Source: an uncultured Oscillospiraceae bacterium (lineage in GTDB: Bacteria; Bacillota; Clostridia; Oscillospirales; Oscillospiraceae). From it: 57,939 nt of DNA. The stretch covers positions 1 through 57,939 of the forward strand of contig CAJTVM010000007.1 of NCBI GenBank assembly GCA_910579595.1, given 5' to 3'. The position numbers were made by a program, and so were the translations under genes. Numbering within the stretch: the first letter of the stretch is position 1; every line of letters starts with the position of its first letter. Under the pieces are notes generated by a model. That model had not been told where the DNA came from, made no database searches, and worked only from the letters and a program-made list of their open reading frames with translations. Of this stretch, positions 23,549-32,535 are shown piece by piece.

Positions 23549-25222
23549 ATGACGCATAACAGCTGGGACCGGTACTACCCCCGCCCGCAGCTCCGGCGGG
23601 ACAGCTTTTTCCCCTTGAACCAGGGCTGGACGCTGAACGGCCGGCCCATCCGCGTGCCCTGGCCGCCCCAGGCTCCCCTGTCCGGCTGGAAAGGGGAGGT
23701 GGGGGAGGTGCTGCGGTACGCAACCGTCTTTACCCTGCCCAGGGGCTTTGTCCCCCAAGGGTACCGGGTGCTGCTCCACTTCGGAGCGGTGGACCAGGTG
23801 GCGGAGGTGTGGGTGAACGGCAAAAGCGTGGCCCGCCACGAGGGGGGCTACCTGCCTTTTTCCACCGATATCACCAACGCGCTGCGTCCAGGGGAGAACC
23901 ACCTGGACGTGAAGGCGGTGGACACCCTGTCCCACGATTATCCTTACGGCAAGCAGCACAAGCGCCCCCACGGGATGTGGTACACCTCCGTGTCCGGCAT
24001 CTGGCAGGGCGTGTGGCTGGAGGCCGTGCCCCAGAGGGGGGCGGTGTCCGCCCTGCGCATCACCCCGGATCTCACTGGCATCGATGTGGAGGTGGAGGCG
24101 GACGGCGAGGAGTTTTCTGTCAGCGTGCCGCTGGGGGAGGGACGCTTCCTCACCGCCAGGGGGGTGGAGGGGCCGGTGCGGCTGAATGTGCCGGAGCCCC
24201 GCCTGTGGACCCTGGACGACCCGTACTTATATACGCTGGTGGTTACCACCCCCGCCGACCGGGTGGAGAGCTATTTTGCCCTGCGCACCATGACTACAAA
24301 GGAAATCGGCGGGCACACCCGGCTGTGCCTCAACGGGGAGCCGGTGTTCCTCCACGGCGTGCTGGACCAGGGATATTTTGAGGACGGCCTGTTTCTTCCC
24401 TGGAACCCGGAGGAGTACGGTAAAGACGTGATGCGCATGAAGGAGCTGGGCTTCAACACCCTGCGCAAGCACGTCAAAGTGGAGCCGGAGGCATTTTACT
24501 ACGCCTGCGATCGTCTGGGGATGCTGGTGATGCAGGATATGGTGAACTCCGGCGGGTATGACTACGTGCGGGACACCGTTATCCCCACCTTCCTGAGCAA
24601 AAAGCGCAGCGATCTGGGCCGGGGCGGCAGCGAGAGCCGCAAGGCGTTTTTCGAGCGCCACTGTCTGGACACCGTAGCCCGCCTCTACAACCACCCCTGC
24701 ATTGTGGGCTGGACAATTTTCAACGAGGGCTGGGGCCAGTACGACTCCGACCGCATCTACCGCCTGCTGAAAGGGAGCGACCGATCCCGGTTTTTCATCA
24801 GCGCGTCGGGTTGGTTCGCCCAGACCCAGAGCGACGCCCAGAGCGAGCATATCTACTTCAGCAGCCGGGTGCTGGAGGGCGCCCAGCCGGGGAAATTCCT
24901 GTTTCTCAGCGAGTGCGGCGGCTTCTCCCGCCGGGTGGAGGGGCACGTTGACAAGGGGCGGAAAAATTACGGCTACGGCGAGCGGGCACGCAGCGAGGGG
25001 GAGCTCACCGGGCGCATCCAGGCGCTGTACGACGATATGGTGCTGCCCTCCATCCCCAACGGACTGTGCGGGTGCATTTATACCCAGCTCAGCGACGTGG
25101 AAGGGGAAACCAACGGCCTGTATACCTACGACCGCCAGGTGCGCAAGGTGTCCGCCGGGGCGATGAATGATATCGCCCGGCGGGTGGCGGAAGCGCTGGC
25201 CCAGGCGGTGGAAAACGGTTGA
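23549..25222 (+). CDS. Glycoside hydrolase family 2 protein
   Basis: 557 residues, no signal peptide, so probably cytoplasmic. Order: N-terminal jelly-roll sugar-binding domain (about 20-180, with QVAEVWVNGKSVARHEGGY and HGMWYTSVSGIWQGVWLE), a short immunoglobulin-like domain (about 180-255), and a TIM barrel (about 255-557). The acid/base Glu is in VGWTIFNEGWGQYDSDR and the nucleophile Glu in LFLSECGGFS. The closing TQLSDVEGETNGLYTYDR is typical of GH2. It could be a beta-galactosidase, glucuronidase or mannosidase; I cannot tell which. ATG at 23549 follows GAGGGAGAG. No transporter is adjacent. Confidence 0.93.
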   Translation: MTHNSWDRYYPRPQLRRDSFFPLNQGWTLNGRPIRVPWPPQAPLSGWKGEVGEVLRYATVFTLPRGFVPQGYRVLLHFGAVDQVAEVWVNGKSVARHEGGYLPFSTDITNALRPGENHLDVKAVDTLSHDYPYGKQHKRPHGMWYTSVSGIWQGVWLEAVPQRGAVSALRITPDLTGIDVEVEADGEEFSVSVPLGEGRFLTARGVEGPVRLNVPEPRLWTLDDPYLYTLVVTTPADRVESYFALRTMTTKEIGGHTRLCLNGEPVFLHGVLDQGYFEDGLFLPWNPEEYGKDVMRMKELGFNTLRKHVKVEPEAFYYACDRLGMLVMQDMVNSGGYDYVRDTVIPTFLSKKRSDLGRGGSESRKAFFERHCLDTVARLYNHPCIVGWTIFNEGWGQYDSDRIYRLLKGSDRSRFFISASGWFAQTQSDAQSEHIYFSSRVLEGAQPGKFLFLSECGGFSRRVEGHVDKGRKNYGYGERARSEGELTGRIQALYDDMVLPSIPNGLCGCIYTQLSDVEGETNGLYTYDRQVRKVSAGAMNDIARRVAEALAQAVENG

Positions 25223-25246
25223 CACCGGGAAAAAACGTGATATACT
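25219..25246 (+). promoter_or_regulatory. Ferritin promoter
   Basis: TTGACA (25219-25224) overlaps the stop codon of the GH2 gene. TATACT follows at 25241-25246 after 16 bases. Confidence 0.75.
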
Positions 25247-25298
25247 TTTCCAGTGAAAGCGCCGCAGGACACAAAATATAGATAAGGAGTGTTTTCTA

Positions 25299-25811
25299 AT
25301 GATGGATAAAAAGGTTGCCGGGCTGTTGAACGATCAGATCAACAAGGAGCTGTACTCCGCCTACCTGTACTTAGACATGGCCAACTTCTACAGTTCCAAG
25401 GGGCTGGACGGCTTTGCCAACTGGTATGAGATCCAGGCTAAGGAGGAGCAGGACCACGCCATGCTCATGTATAAGTACCTGCACAACAACGACCAGGACG
25501 TGACGCTGGAGGCCATTGCCAAGCCAGACAAGGAATTCAAGGAGCTGATGGATCCCCTGACCGCCGCCCTCGCCCACGAACAGTATGTTACCAGCCTGAT
25601 CAATACCATTTACGATGCTGCCTGCGAGGCCAAGGATCACCGCACCATGCAGTTCCTGGACTGGTTTGTGAAGGAGCAGGGCGAGGAGGAGGCCAATTCC
25701 TCCGGCCTGATCCGCAAGATGGAGTTGTTCGGCGGCGACGCCAAGGCCCTGTATATGCTCAACAGCGAGCTGGCGGGCCGGGTTTACTCCGCCCCCTCCC
25801 TCCAGCTGTAA
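25299..25811 (+). CDS. ftnA: Non-heme ferritin
   Basis: 170-residue iron-storage protein forming a 24-mer shell. The four-helix ferroxidase ligands are visible: Glu in LNDQINKELYSAYLYLDMA, ExxH in QAKEEQDHAMLM, Glu in AALAHEQYVT, and Gln/Glu in FVKEQGEEEANSSGLIRKMEL. Tyr24-like aromatic residues are present. AAGGAG lies nine bases before the tandem ATG; MMDKK or MDKK are both possible. It has its own promoter and terminator. No Fur or PerR box was evident. Confidence 0.95.
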   Translation: MMDKKVAGLLNDQINKELYSAYLYLDMANFYSSKGLDGFANWYEIQAKEEQDHAMLMYKYLHNNDQDVTLEAIAKPDKEFKELMDPLTAALAHEQYVTSLINTIYDAACEAKDHRTMQFLDWFVKEQGEEEANSSGLIRKMELFGGDAKALYMLNSELAGRVYSAPSLQL

Positions 25812-25868
25812 GGGAAGCGTGAAGCGGCGCGCAATGAGCAGGCGCGGCGTGACAATGGAGAAGCGTGA

Positions 25869-25900
25869 AAAATCCCGGCCCTGTGTGGGCCGGGATTTTT
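25869..25900. terminator. Bidirectional terminator between ferritin and M23 genes
   Basis: AAATCCCGGCC pairs with GGCCGGGATTT around CTGTGT, with A/T runs on both sides, between convergent genes ending at 25811 and 25907. Confidence 0.88.
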
Positions 25901-25906
25901 CCGCAA

Positions 25907-26653
25907 TTACCGTTCGGGCAGGTAGTCGTGGGGATCCACCGGGTTGTTGTCCTGGTACATGGCAAAGTGCAGGTGGGGCAGCCTGCCGTTTTCCGCCACG
26001 GCGGTGGTGCCCACCGAGCCGATCACCGTGCCGGTTTTGACCTGATCCCCCACCGCTACGGCGGGCGTTTCGTTCAGGCTGGCATACTGGCTGACAAGGC
26101 CGTTTCCGTGGTCGATCTTCACCGTGGTGCCCATGAAGTCGTCCTGGAAAATGGCGGAGACAGTGCCGTCGGCGGTGGCGATGACCTGGGCGCCCTGGGC
26201 CGCGGCCAGATCCAGCCCGTCATGGGTGCGCCAGTCCCCCATCGTCTCGCTGTAGGCCAGGGCCTCCACCGAGTAATCAGCAATGATGGAGCCGTTTACC
26301 GGCCATGTAAAGACCAGGGCGGCAGGGGTGGGTGCGGCGGACGGGGGCACGGTGGAGAGGGCGGCGGGCGCGGACGGCGGCGCGGCGCTGGGCGCTGCAG
26401 AGGGCTTCGCGCTGGGTGCGGCGCTGGGTTGGGCGGTCATCCGTGGGGCCGGGCTGGCCGAAGGCTGCTCCACAATGGCGGCGGAGCCGGACACGGGCTG
26501 GTCCAGGGTTTCGTCCAACCCGCTCTGCATGCCCTGCACCAGGTAGTAGCCGGACAGGGCGATGGCGGCCACGCAGATGAGTACCACAAGATAGAAACCC
26601 TTTCCGGAAATGAAATCGCTGAGCTTTTCGATCCAGGTTCGTTTGTTGTTCAT
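25907..26653 (-). CDS. SpoIIQ-like membrane-anchored M23 peptidase
   Basis: 248 residues. A short basic cytoplasmic start (MNNKRTWIEKLSDFISGKG) leads to one membrane helix (about 20-41). An Ala/Pro/Ser-rich linker (about 55-115) precedes an M23/LytM domain (about 125-245). Zinc-site residues appear intact: His and Asp in RTHDGLDLAA, and LPHLHFAMY. The topology matches SpoIIQ, the forespore partner of SpoIIIAH; clostridial SpoIIQ often keeps zinc ligands whereas the Bacillus one does not. GGAGGTGTCATT precedes the ATG. A sporulation-type promoter candidate lies upstream. It could instead be a vegetative endopeptidase. Confidence 0.8.
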   Translation of the reverse strand: MNNKRTWIEKLSDFISGKGFYLVVLICVAAIALSGYYLVQGMQSGLDETLDQPVSGSAAIVEQPSASPAPRMTAQPSAAPSAKPSAAPSAAPPSAPAALSTVPPSAAPTPAALVFTWPVNGSIIADYSVEALAYSETMGDWRTHDGLDLAAAQGAQVIATADGTVSAIFQDDFMGTTVKIDHGNGLVSQYASLNETPAVAVGDQVKTGTVIGSVGTTAVAENGRLPHLHFAMYQDNNPVDPHDYLPER

Positions 26654-26670
26654 AATGACACCTCCAGCCT

Positions 26671-26701
26671 TATTGTGGACGGAGGGAATGCAGTTTATAC
26701 C
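26671..26701 (-). promoter_or_regulatory. Possible forespore (sigma-F/G type) promoter of the M23 gene
   Basis: GGTATA (26701-26696) and CACAATA (26677-26671) are separated by 18 bases. They resemble the sigma-G pattern with one mismatch in the -10 element. No good sigma-A promoter was seen for this gene. Confidence 0.35.
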
Positions 26702-26726
26702 AGGGGCGGGAGAAAATTGCGCCGCA

Positions 26727-26755
26727 TTGAATTTATTGCCCCGCTGTGTTATACT
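26727..26755 (+). promoter_or_regulatory. Promoter of recG
   Basis: TTGAAT (26727-26732), a 17-base spacer and TATACT (26750-26755), 33 bases before the start codon. Confidence 0.75.
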
Positions 26756-26788
26756 TGGGGCAGATACGGCGGGTTTGGAGGTGAAACC

Positions 26789-28876
26789 ATGCCGCTGACA
26801 CGACAGACCCCGCTGACCGAGCTGCCGGGGGTAGGGCCGGCCAGGGCCAAAAAACTGGAAAAGCTGGGCTTGGGCACCATGGGCGACCTGCTGGATTACC
26901 TTCCCCAGCGGTACGAGGACCGGCGGGAGTGCTGCGCGCTCAGGGACGCGCCGGCGGACCGGCCCTGCTGTGTGTCCGTCCTGGTGGCGGAGACGCCCCG
27001 CATCAGCTATGTCCGCCGGGGCCTGACCCTGGTGAAGGTGAAGGCGGTGGACGGGACGGCGGTGGTGAACATCACCTTTTTTAACCAGGACTATATCCGG
27101 GAGGTGCTCCGCGCCGGGGAGAGCTATGTGTTTTACGGCACGGTAGAGCGGCAGGGGAACCTGTTTGCGATGACCAACCCCGTGTTCGAGCGGGAGGGCG
27201 CGGCCCGGTTCACCGGCCTCATCATGCCGGTTTACCCCCTGACGGCGGGGATTTCCAACAACCTGCTGGCGGGGCTGACCCGGCGGGCGGTGGACGAGTG
27301 CCTGGACGGTCTGCCCGAAGCGCTGCCCGCCCAAGTGCGCAAAAACCACCAGCTCTGCCAGACCCAGTATGCCCGGAAAAACATCCACTACCCCGCCGAT
27401 TTCGAAGCCCTGTCCATCGCGCGGCGGCGGCTGGTATTTGAGGAGCTGTTTGTCCTCACCTGCGGCCTGGCCCAATTAAAAGACCGTCGAAGCCAGGGTG
27501 CGGGCCGGGTGCTGCCGGGGGAGCCGGAGGAATTTGCCGCCCTGCTGCCCTTCTCCCCCACGGGCGCCCAGCGCCGCGCTATGGACGATATCGCCGCCGA
27601 TCTGCAATCCGGCAAGGCCATGAACCGTCTGGTGCAGGGGGACGTAGGCTCGGGCAAGACGGCGGTGGCGGCCTTCGGCGCGTGGGCGGCGGCGAAAAAC
27701 GGGGTGCAGTGCGCCCTGATGGCCCCCACCGAGCTGCTGGCGGAGCAGCACGCCCGGACCATGGAGGCGCTGCTGGCCCCCGCCGGGGTGCGCTTGGCGC
27801 TGCTCACCGGGTCGGTGAAGGGGAAGGAAAAAAAAGCCTTGCTGGCAGCGCTGGCGGCGGGGGAGATCGACCTTGTGGTGGGAACCCATGCCCTGTTTTC
27901 CCAGGGGGTGGAGTACCGTGATTTGGGGCTGGTCATCGCTGACGAACAGCACCGCTTCGGCGTGGCCCAGCGCGCCGCACTGGCGGAAAAGGGCGGGGCC
28001 GCCCCGCCCCATGTTTTGGTCATGTCCGCCACCCCCATCCCCCGGACGCTGGCCCTGATCATCTATGGCGACCTGGACGTGTCCGTCATGGACGAGCTGC
28101 CGCCGGGGCGCACCCCGGTATCTACCTTTGCCGTGGGGGAGGGTAAGCGCCAGCGGATGTACGGCTTTGTGCGCAAACAGGTTCAGGCGGGCCGGCAGGT
28201 GTATATTGTGTGCCCATCGGTGGAGGAATCCGGCGACTTGCCCCAGTGGGGGGAACTGTCCGCCGCGCCCATGGATTTGAAGGCGGTGACCACCTATGCC
28301 AGGGAGCTGCAGGAGAAGGTGTTTCCAGACCTGCGGGTGGGCTTCGTCCATGGCAAGCTGAAATCCAAGGAAAAGGAGGCGGTGATGTCCGCCTTTGCCG
28401 TGGGGGGGCTGGACGTGCTGGTGTCCACCACCGTTATCGAGGTGGGGGTGGACGTGCCCAACGCATCCCTGATGATTGTGGAAAACGCGGAGCGGTTCGG
28501 CCTGAGCCAGCTTCACCAGCTTCGGGGCCGGGTGGGCCGGGGGAAGCACGAGAGCTTCTGCGTGCTGGTCACCTCCAGCCGCAGCGAAACTGCCCGGGAG
28601 CGGCTGAAAGCGCTGTGCGCCACCAACGACGGTTTCCAGATCGCGGAGGAGGATTTGCGGCTTCGCGGCCCCGGCGACTTCTTCGGCAAGCGCCAGCACG
28701 GCCTGCCCCAGCTGAAGGTGGCGGACTTTGCTGCCGACATGGAATTGTTAAAGGAGGCGCGGGAGGCAGCGCAGGAGCTGGTTGCCGCCGACCCCGGGCT
28801 GAAAAGGCCCGCCCACCGGCTGCTGAAAAAGAAGGTGCGGGAGCTGTTTGAGGAAAACGGCGCGCTGTTCAGCTGA
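26789..28876 (+). CDS. recG: ATP-dependent DNA helicase RecG
   Basis: 695-residue branch-migration helicase that remodels stalled replication forks. It starts with a helix-hairpin-helix-like LPGVGPARAKKLEKLG. A wedge/OB domain (about 60-150, VNITFFNQDYIREVL, NLFAMTNPVFERE) is followed by Walker A GDVGSGKTAVAAF, the DEQH box ADEQHRFGVAQR, SATPIPRTLAL and the C-terminal helicase motifs VSTTVIEVGVDVPNA and QLRGRVGRG. The TRG motif region LRGPGDFFGKRQHGLP is present. ATG at 26789 after TTTGGAGGTG gives normal family length. The much longer open frame upstream is not used. Confidence 0.97.
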   Translation: MPLTRQTPLTELPGVGPARAKKLEKLGLGTMGDLLDYLPQRYEDRRECCALRDAPADRPCCVSVLVAETPRISYVRRGLTLVKVKAVDGTAVVNITFFNQDYIREVLRAGESYVFYGTVERQGNLFAMTNPVFEREGAARFTGLIMPVYPLTAGISNNLLAGLTRRAVDECLDGLPEALPAQVRKNHQLCQTQYARKNIHYPADFEALSIARRRLVFEELFVLTCGLAQLKDRRSQGAGRVLPGEPEEFAALLPFSPTGAQRRAMDDIAADLQSGKAMNRLVQGDVGSGKTAVAAFGAWAAAKNGVQCALMAPTELLAEQHARTMEALLAPAGVRLALLTGSVKGKEKKALLAALAAGEIDLVVGTHALFSQGVEYRDLGLVIADEQHRFGVAQRAALAEKGGAAPPHVLVMSATPIPRTLALIIYGDLDVSVMDELPPGRTPVSTFAVGEGKRQRMYGFVRKQVQAGRQVYIVCPSVEESGDLPQWGELSAAPMDLKAVTTYARELQEKVFPDLRVGFVHGKLKSKEKEAVMSAFAVGGLDVLVSTTVIEVGVDVPNASLMIVENAERFGLSQLHQLRGRVGRGKHESFCVLVTSSRSETARERLKALCATNDGFQIAEEDLRLRGPGDFFGKRQHGLPQLKVADFAADMELLKEAREAAQELVAADPGLKRPAHRLLKKKVRELFEENGALFS

Positions 28877-28920
28877 GGCAATATCGCGGCGTAAGCTAAG
28901 CGGCACGAAGCAAATCCGGC

Positions 28921-28954
28921 AAAGGCCCCGGGATATGTTCCCGGGGCCTTTTTT
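28921..28954 (+). terminator. Terminator of recG
   Basis: AAAGGCCCCGGG pairs with CCCGGGGCCTTT around ATATGTT and is followed by a T run. Confidence 0.92.
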
Positions 28955-29013
28955 GCGCGGCTATCGACTTGTTGGGATTTTTGTGGTACAATGGCCCCAA
29001 AGGATGTGACGAA

Positions 29014-31611
29014 ATGGCGGACAGCCCGGAAAAGAAACAATGTAAGCGCCTTTGTGTGGGAATGCTGGCCCATGTGGACTCGGGCAAGACCACCCTGTCC
29101 GAGGCCATGCTGTACCTGTCCGGCGCGGTACGGAAGCTGGGCCGGGTGGACCACGGCGACGCCTTTCTGGACACCGACCAGCAGGAGCGGGAGCGGGGCA
29201 TCACCATTTTCTCCAAGCAGGCGCGGCTGAACTGGGGGGGCTGCGAGCTGACCCTGTTGGACACCCCCGGCCATGTGGACTTCTCCGCCGAGGCGGAGCG
29301 GGCGGTGCAGGTGCTGGACTATGCGGTGTTGCTGGTGAGCGGCGCGGACGGGGTGCAGGGCCACACCGAGACGCTGTGGAAGCTGCTGGAGCGCCACGGG
29401 GTGCCTACATTTTTATTTATCAACAAAATGGATCAGCCGGACACGGATCGGGACAAGCTGATGGCTCAATTGCGGGCGCGGCTGGATGATGGATGCGCGG
29501 ATTTTTCCGGTGATTGGGGGGACGTGCTGGAGCACGCCGCCCTGTGCAGCGAGGAATTGATGGAGCGCTATCTGGAGACGGGGACGCTGCCTGACGCCGA
29601 CCTGTCTGCCCTCATCGTGGAGCGCAGGCTGTTCCCCTGCTTTTTCGGCTCGGCCCTGAAGGCGGAGGGGGTGGACGCCCTGCTGGACGGTCTGGCCCGG
29701 TACGCTCTGGAGCCGGACTGGCCGCAAAAATTTTCCGCCCGTGTGTTTAAAATTTCCCGGGACGACAGGGGGGAGCGGCTCACCTTTTTAAAGGTCACGG
29801 GCGGGGTTTTGCGGGTGCGGGATACCGTGAGAGGTCCGGACTGGGAGGAAAAGGCCACCCAATTGCGGCTGTACTCGGGGGCGAAGTTCACCGCGGCGGA
29901 GGAGGCCCCGGCGGGGACGGTGTGCGCCGTCACGGGCCTGGGCCGGACCCAGGCGGGTCAGGGTTTAGGCGCCGAGGACGACTGGGAGGGCCCTCAGCTG
30001 GAGCCGGTGCTGGCCTATGAAGTGCTGCCCCCCGCCGGAGGGGACGTGCACACCCTGCTGGGCCAGCTGCGCATTTTGGAGGAGGAGGATCCCCAGCTCC
30101 GGGTGGAGTGGGACGAGCTTCTGGGCGAGATCCGGGTGCACCTCATGGGGGAGGTGCAGCTGGAGGTATTGTCCCGGCTGATGGAGCGGAGGTTTGGGGC
30201 AGAGGTATCCTTCGGTCCCGGGCGCATCGTGTACCTGGAGACCATCGCCGCCCCGGCGGAGGGGGTGGGGCACTTTGAGCCCCTGCGCCACTACGCCGAG
30301 GTGCATTTGCTGCTGGAACCGGCGGAGCGGGGGACGGGGCTGCTGCTGGATACCATCTGCTCGGAAAATGTGCTGGACCGCAATTGGCAGCGGCTGGTGC
30401 TCACCCATCTGATGGAGAAAACCCATGTGGGGGTGCTGACGGGCGCGCCCATCACGGACATGAAAATCACCCTGCTGACGGGCCGCGCCCACTTAAAGCA
30501 CACCGAGGGGGGCGACTTCCGCCAGGCCACCTACCGGGCGGTGCGGCAGGGGCTGATGTGCGCCAAAAGCGTACTGCTGGAGCCGTGGTATTCCTTCCGG
30601 CTGGAGGTGCCCACAGGGAATGTGGGCCGGGCTATGACGGATTTGCAGCGTATGGGCGCGGACTTCCAGCCGCCAGAGGCGGCGGGGGAGGCCGCCGTCC
30701 TCACCGGCAGCGTCCCGGTGTCCGGGGTGGGGGGCTACTGGACGGATGTGGCGGCCTACACCGGGGGACGGGGGCGTTTTTCCTGTGCGGTGGAGGGCTA
30801 CCGTCCCTGCCACAACGCCGATGAGGTGATAGCCGCCAGCGGCTACGATCCCGATCGAGACACGGCCAACCCGGCGGAATCGGTGTTCTGCGCCCACGGT
30901 TCGGGGTTTGTCGTACCCTGGGACGAGGTGCGAAAGCATATGCACCTGGACAGCGGCTGGCGGCCCCCGGCGGAGCGCCCCGCCCAGCGGGAAGCGGCCC
31001 CGGCGCGGCGGGAGCCGCCCATGAGCTACGAATCCCGGGCGGCGCTGGACAAGGAGCTGGAGGCCATTTTCGAGCGGGCCTACGGCCCCATGAAGCCCCA
31101 TTCCTTCCGGCCCGCCCCTAAGGCTGGCGCGGCCCCCAAGCCCAAGCCCTGGAAGGGGCTGAAAACCCGGGACGGGGACGATTACCTGCTTGTGGACGGC
31201 TACAACATCATCTACGCCTGGGACAACCTGCGCTCCATTGCCCGGCAGGATTTGGACGGGGCCCGGGCGCGGCTCATTGACCGCCTGCGCAACTACCAGG
31301 GGTGGAAGAAGTGCAAGGTTATCGTGGTGTTCGACGCCTATAAGGTGAAGGGAAACCCCGGCAGCGTGGAGCGGGCGGGGGATGTCTACATCGTCTATAC
31401 CAAGGAAGCGGAGACAGCGGATATGTATATCGAAAAAACCACCTACGCCCTGGCGAAGGAGCGCCGGGATCACCGGGTGCGGGTGGCCACCTCCGACGGG
31501 ATGGAGCAGATGATCATTCTGGGCCATGGGGCGGTGCGGATGCCCGCCGCCGAGTTGGAATTTGAAGTAAAGCAGGTGGAGGCGGACATACGCCGCGCCA
31601 TCGGCGGATAA
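29014..31611 (+). CDS. TetM/EF-G-like translational GTPase fused to a C-terminal NYN (YacP/Rae1-type) nuclease domain
   Basis: 865 residues. GTPase motifs: G1 AHVDSGKT (19-26), switch I RGITI (61-65), G3 DTPGH with catalytic-type His87, G4 NKMD (137-140). EF-G domains II-V follow, most like ribosomal-protection proteins (QLRILEEEDPQLRVEW, GDFRQATYRAVRQG). A Pro/Ala/Lys/Arg-rich linker (about 675-720) leads to a NYN/PIN-like domain at 723-865: LLVDGYNIIYAW (Asp728), VVFDAYKVKG (Asp774), TADMYIEK (Asp803), VATSDGMEQ (Asp828). These are the acidic residues expected of YacP nucleases; Bacillus Rae1 cleaves mRNA in the ribosomal A site. ATG at 29014 follows AAAGGATG. Tetracycline resistance is possible but not my favoured role; ribosome-targeted RNA cleavage is an inference. 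Confidence 0.9.
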   Translation: MADSPEKKQCKRLCVGMLAHVDSGKTTLSEAMLYLSGAVRKLGRVDHGDAFLDTDQQERERGITIFSKQARLNWGGCELTLLDTPGHVDFSAEAERAVQVLDYAVLLVSGADGVQGHTETLWKLLERHGVPTFLFINKMDQPDTDRDKLMAQLRARLDDGCADFSGDWGDVLEHAALCSEELMERYLETGTLPDADLSALIVERRLFPCFFGSALKAEGVDALLDGLARYALEPDWPQKFSARVFKISRDDRGERLTFLKVTGGVLRVRDTVRGPDWEEKATQLRLYSGAKFTAAEEAPAGTVCAVTGLGRTQAGQGLGAEDDWEGPQLEPVLAYEVLPPAGGDVHTLLGQLRILEEEDPQLRVEWDELLGEIRVHLMGEVQLEVLSRLMERRFGAEVSFGPGRIVYLETIAAPAEGVGHFEPLRHYAEVHLLLEPAERGTGLLLDTICSENVLDRNWQRLVLTHLMEKTHVGVLTGAPITDMKITLLTGRAHLKHTEGGDFRQATYRAVRQGLMCAKSVLLEPWYSFRLEVPTGNVGRAMTDLQRMGADFQPPEAAGEAAVLTGSVPVSGVGGYWTDVAAYTGGRGRFSCAVEGYRPCHNADEVIAASGYDPDRDTANPAESVFCAHGSGFVVPWDEVRKHMHLDSGWRPPAERPAQREAAPARREPPMSYESRAALDKELEAIFERAYGPMKPHSFRPAPKAGAAPKPKPWKGLKTRDGDDYLLVDGYNIIYAWDNLRSIARQDLDGARARLIDRLRNYQGWKKCKVIVVFDAYKVKGNPGSVERAGDVYIVYTKEAETADMYIEKTTYALAKERRDHRVRVATSDGMEQMIILGHGAVRMPAAELEFEVKQVEADIRRAIGG

Positions 31612-31658
31612 AAAGGTCAACCCCCGCCCAGGCACTGGTCCAGGTGGGGGTTGACTTT
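31612..31658. terminator. Bidirectional terminator after the GTPase-NYN gene
   Basis: AAAGGTCAACCCCC pairs with GGGGGTTGACTTT around a GC-rich loop, between convergent genes; it reaches into the stop codon of the minus-strand gene. Confidence 0.85.
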
Positions 31659-32535
31659 AGGAATTTTCCCGGCTGTAGAAGTAGAGTTCCCTGTCAATGA
31701 CATGGTTTCTCATATAGTTCGCCCAGAGGCTGTACGCCTCATACGCGAAGTGGCAGCCGTCGTTGGCCAGCTCTGCGGGCAGCTGCCCGTCCTCGCCGGT
31801 GTACACCTCGGCGGTGTTCAGCAGCGCCACCTTTTTCTCCGTGGCCACCCGTACGATGACCTCATTGAACTTTTGAAGGTTTTCGTTGTTGATATAATAT
31901 GCCAGATCGTTGGTCCGGCACATCTCATCGTTCAGTGGGGGCATGATTTGCAGGTACACCACCGCCTCCGGCTGGGCGGCGATTACCCGGTCCACCAGCT
32001 TGGACAGGCCCGCCTCATAGCTCTCCACGGCAACGCCCAGCTCGTTGACGCCGATCATGATATAGATCGAGTCGAAATCTCCCTGCTCCAGGGCGCCGAT
32101 CAGGGTGCAGTCCTCACCGTTGACGGGGAACGCCTTGTACTCGTCGCCGCCGGCCAGGAAAACGTTCATGCCCCGGGCCCAGTAGAACGTGCCGTGCTTC
32201 AGCCCGCTGAACAACTGGAGGCCTTCGGTGCGGGAGTCGCCCAGAAAGGCGGCCTTGTCAAAAAAGGTGTCGTCCGCTACCGGTTCGCTCTCCTCCACCG
32301 GGACGCCGAACTGGTATACTGGGCGGGAGGTGGATTCCGGCGTGGGCTCCGGCGTAGCTTCGGGGGTGGGTTCCGGGGACGCCTCCGGAGAGGGTTCCGG
32401 CGCGGAGGCGGCCGGGGTGGCCGTGGGATCAGGGGAGGCGGGGGGTTCGGTTTGGGCGGCGGAAGGTCCTCCACAACCCACCGACAGGGACAGCAGCAGC
32501 GCGGCGGCGGTCAGGAACAGCGTTTTTCGACACAT
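31657..32535 (-). CDS. SGNH/GDSL-family lipoprotein
   Basis: 292 residues. A lipoprotein signal ends in LSVGC. A long spacer of repeated (A/S)PEPTPE units follows (about 25-70). Then an SGNH hydrolase domain (about 90-285) with block I FLGDSRTEGL, a GVNELG block III and a catalytic-type Asp-x-x-His in NDGCHFAYEAY. Such proteins deacetylate or esterify cell-surface polysaccharide. AAGGAG is 11 bases before the ATG, a little far. It is convergent with the GTPase-NYN gene and shares its terminator. Confidence 0.88.
   Translation of the reverse strand: MCRKTLFLTAAALLLSLSVGCGGPSAAQTEPPASPDPTATPAASAPEPSPEASPEPTPEATPEPTPESTSRPVYQFGVPVEESEPVADDTFFDKAAFLGDSRTEGLQLFSGLKHGTFYWARGMNVFLAGGDEYKAFPVNGEDCTLIGALEQGDFDSIYIMIGVNELGVAVESYEAGLSKLVDRVIAAQPEAVVYLQIMPPLNDEMCRTNDLAYYINNENLQKFNEVIVRVATEKKVALLNTAEVYTGEDGQLPAELANDGCHFAYEAYSLWANYMRNHVIDRELYFYSRENS

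Noticed and set aside
25865..26788. Extended recG reading frame (up to 1003 codons)
   Set aside because: The added part is the antisense of the SpoIIQ-like gene; the ATG at 26789 has a ribosome site, a promoter upstream and gives normal RecG length.
29014..31611. Simple tetracycline resistance gene
   Set aside because: TetM-like, but the fused NYN domain and the diverged domain IV argue against a plain resistance protein, and no mobile context is present.
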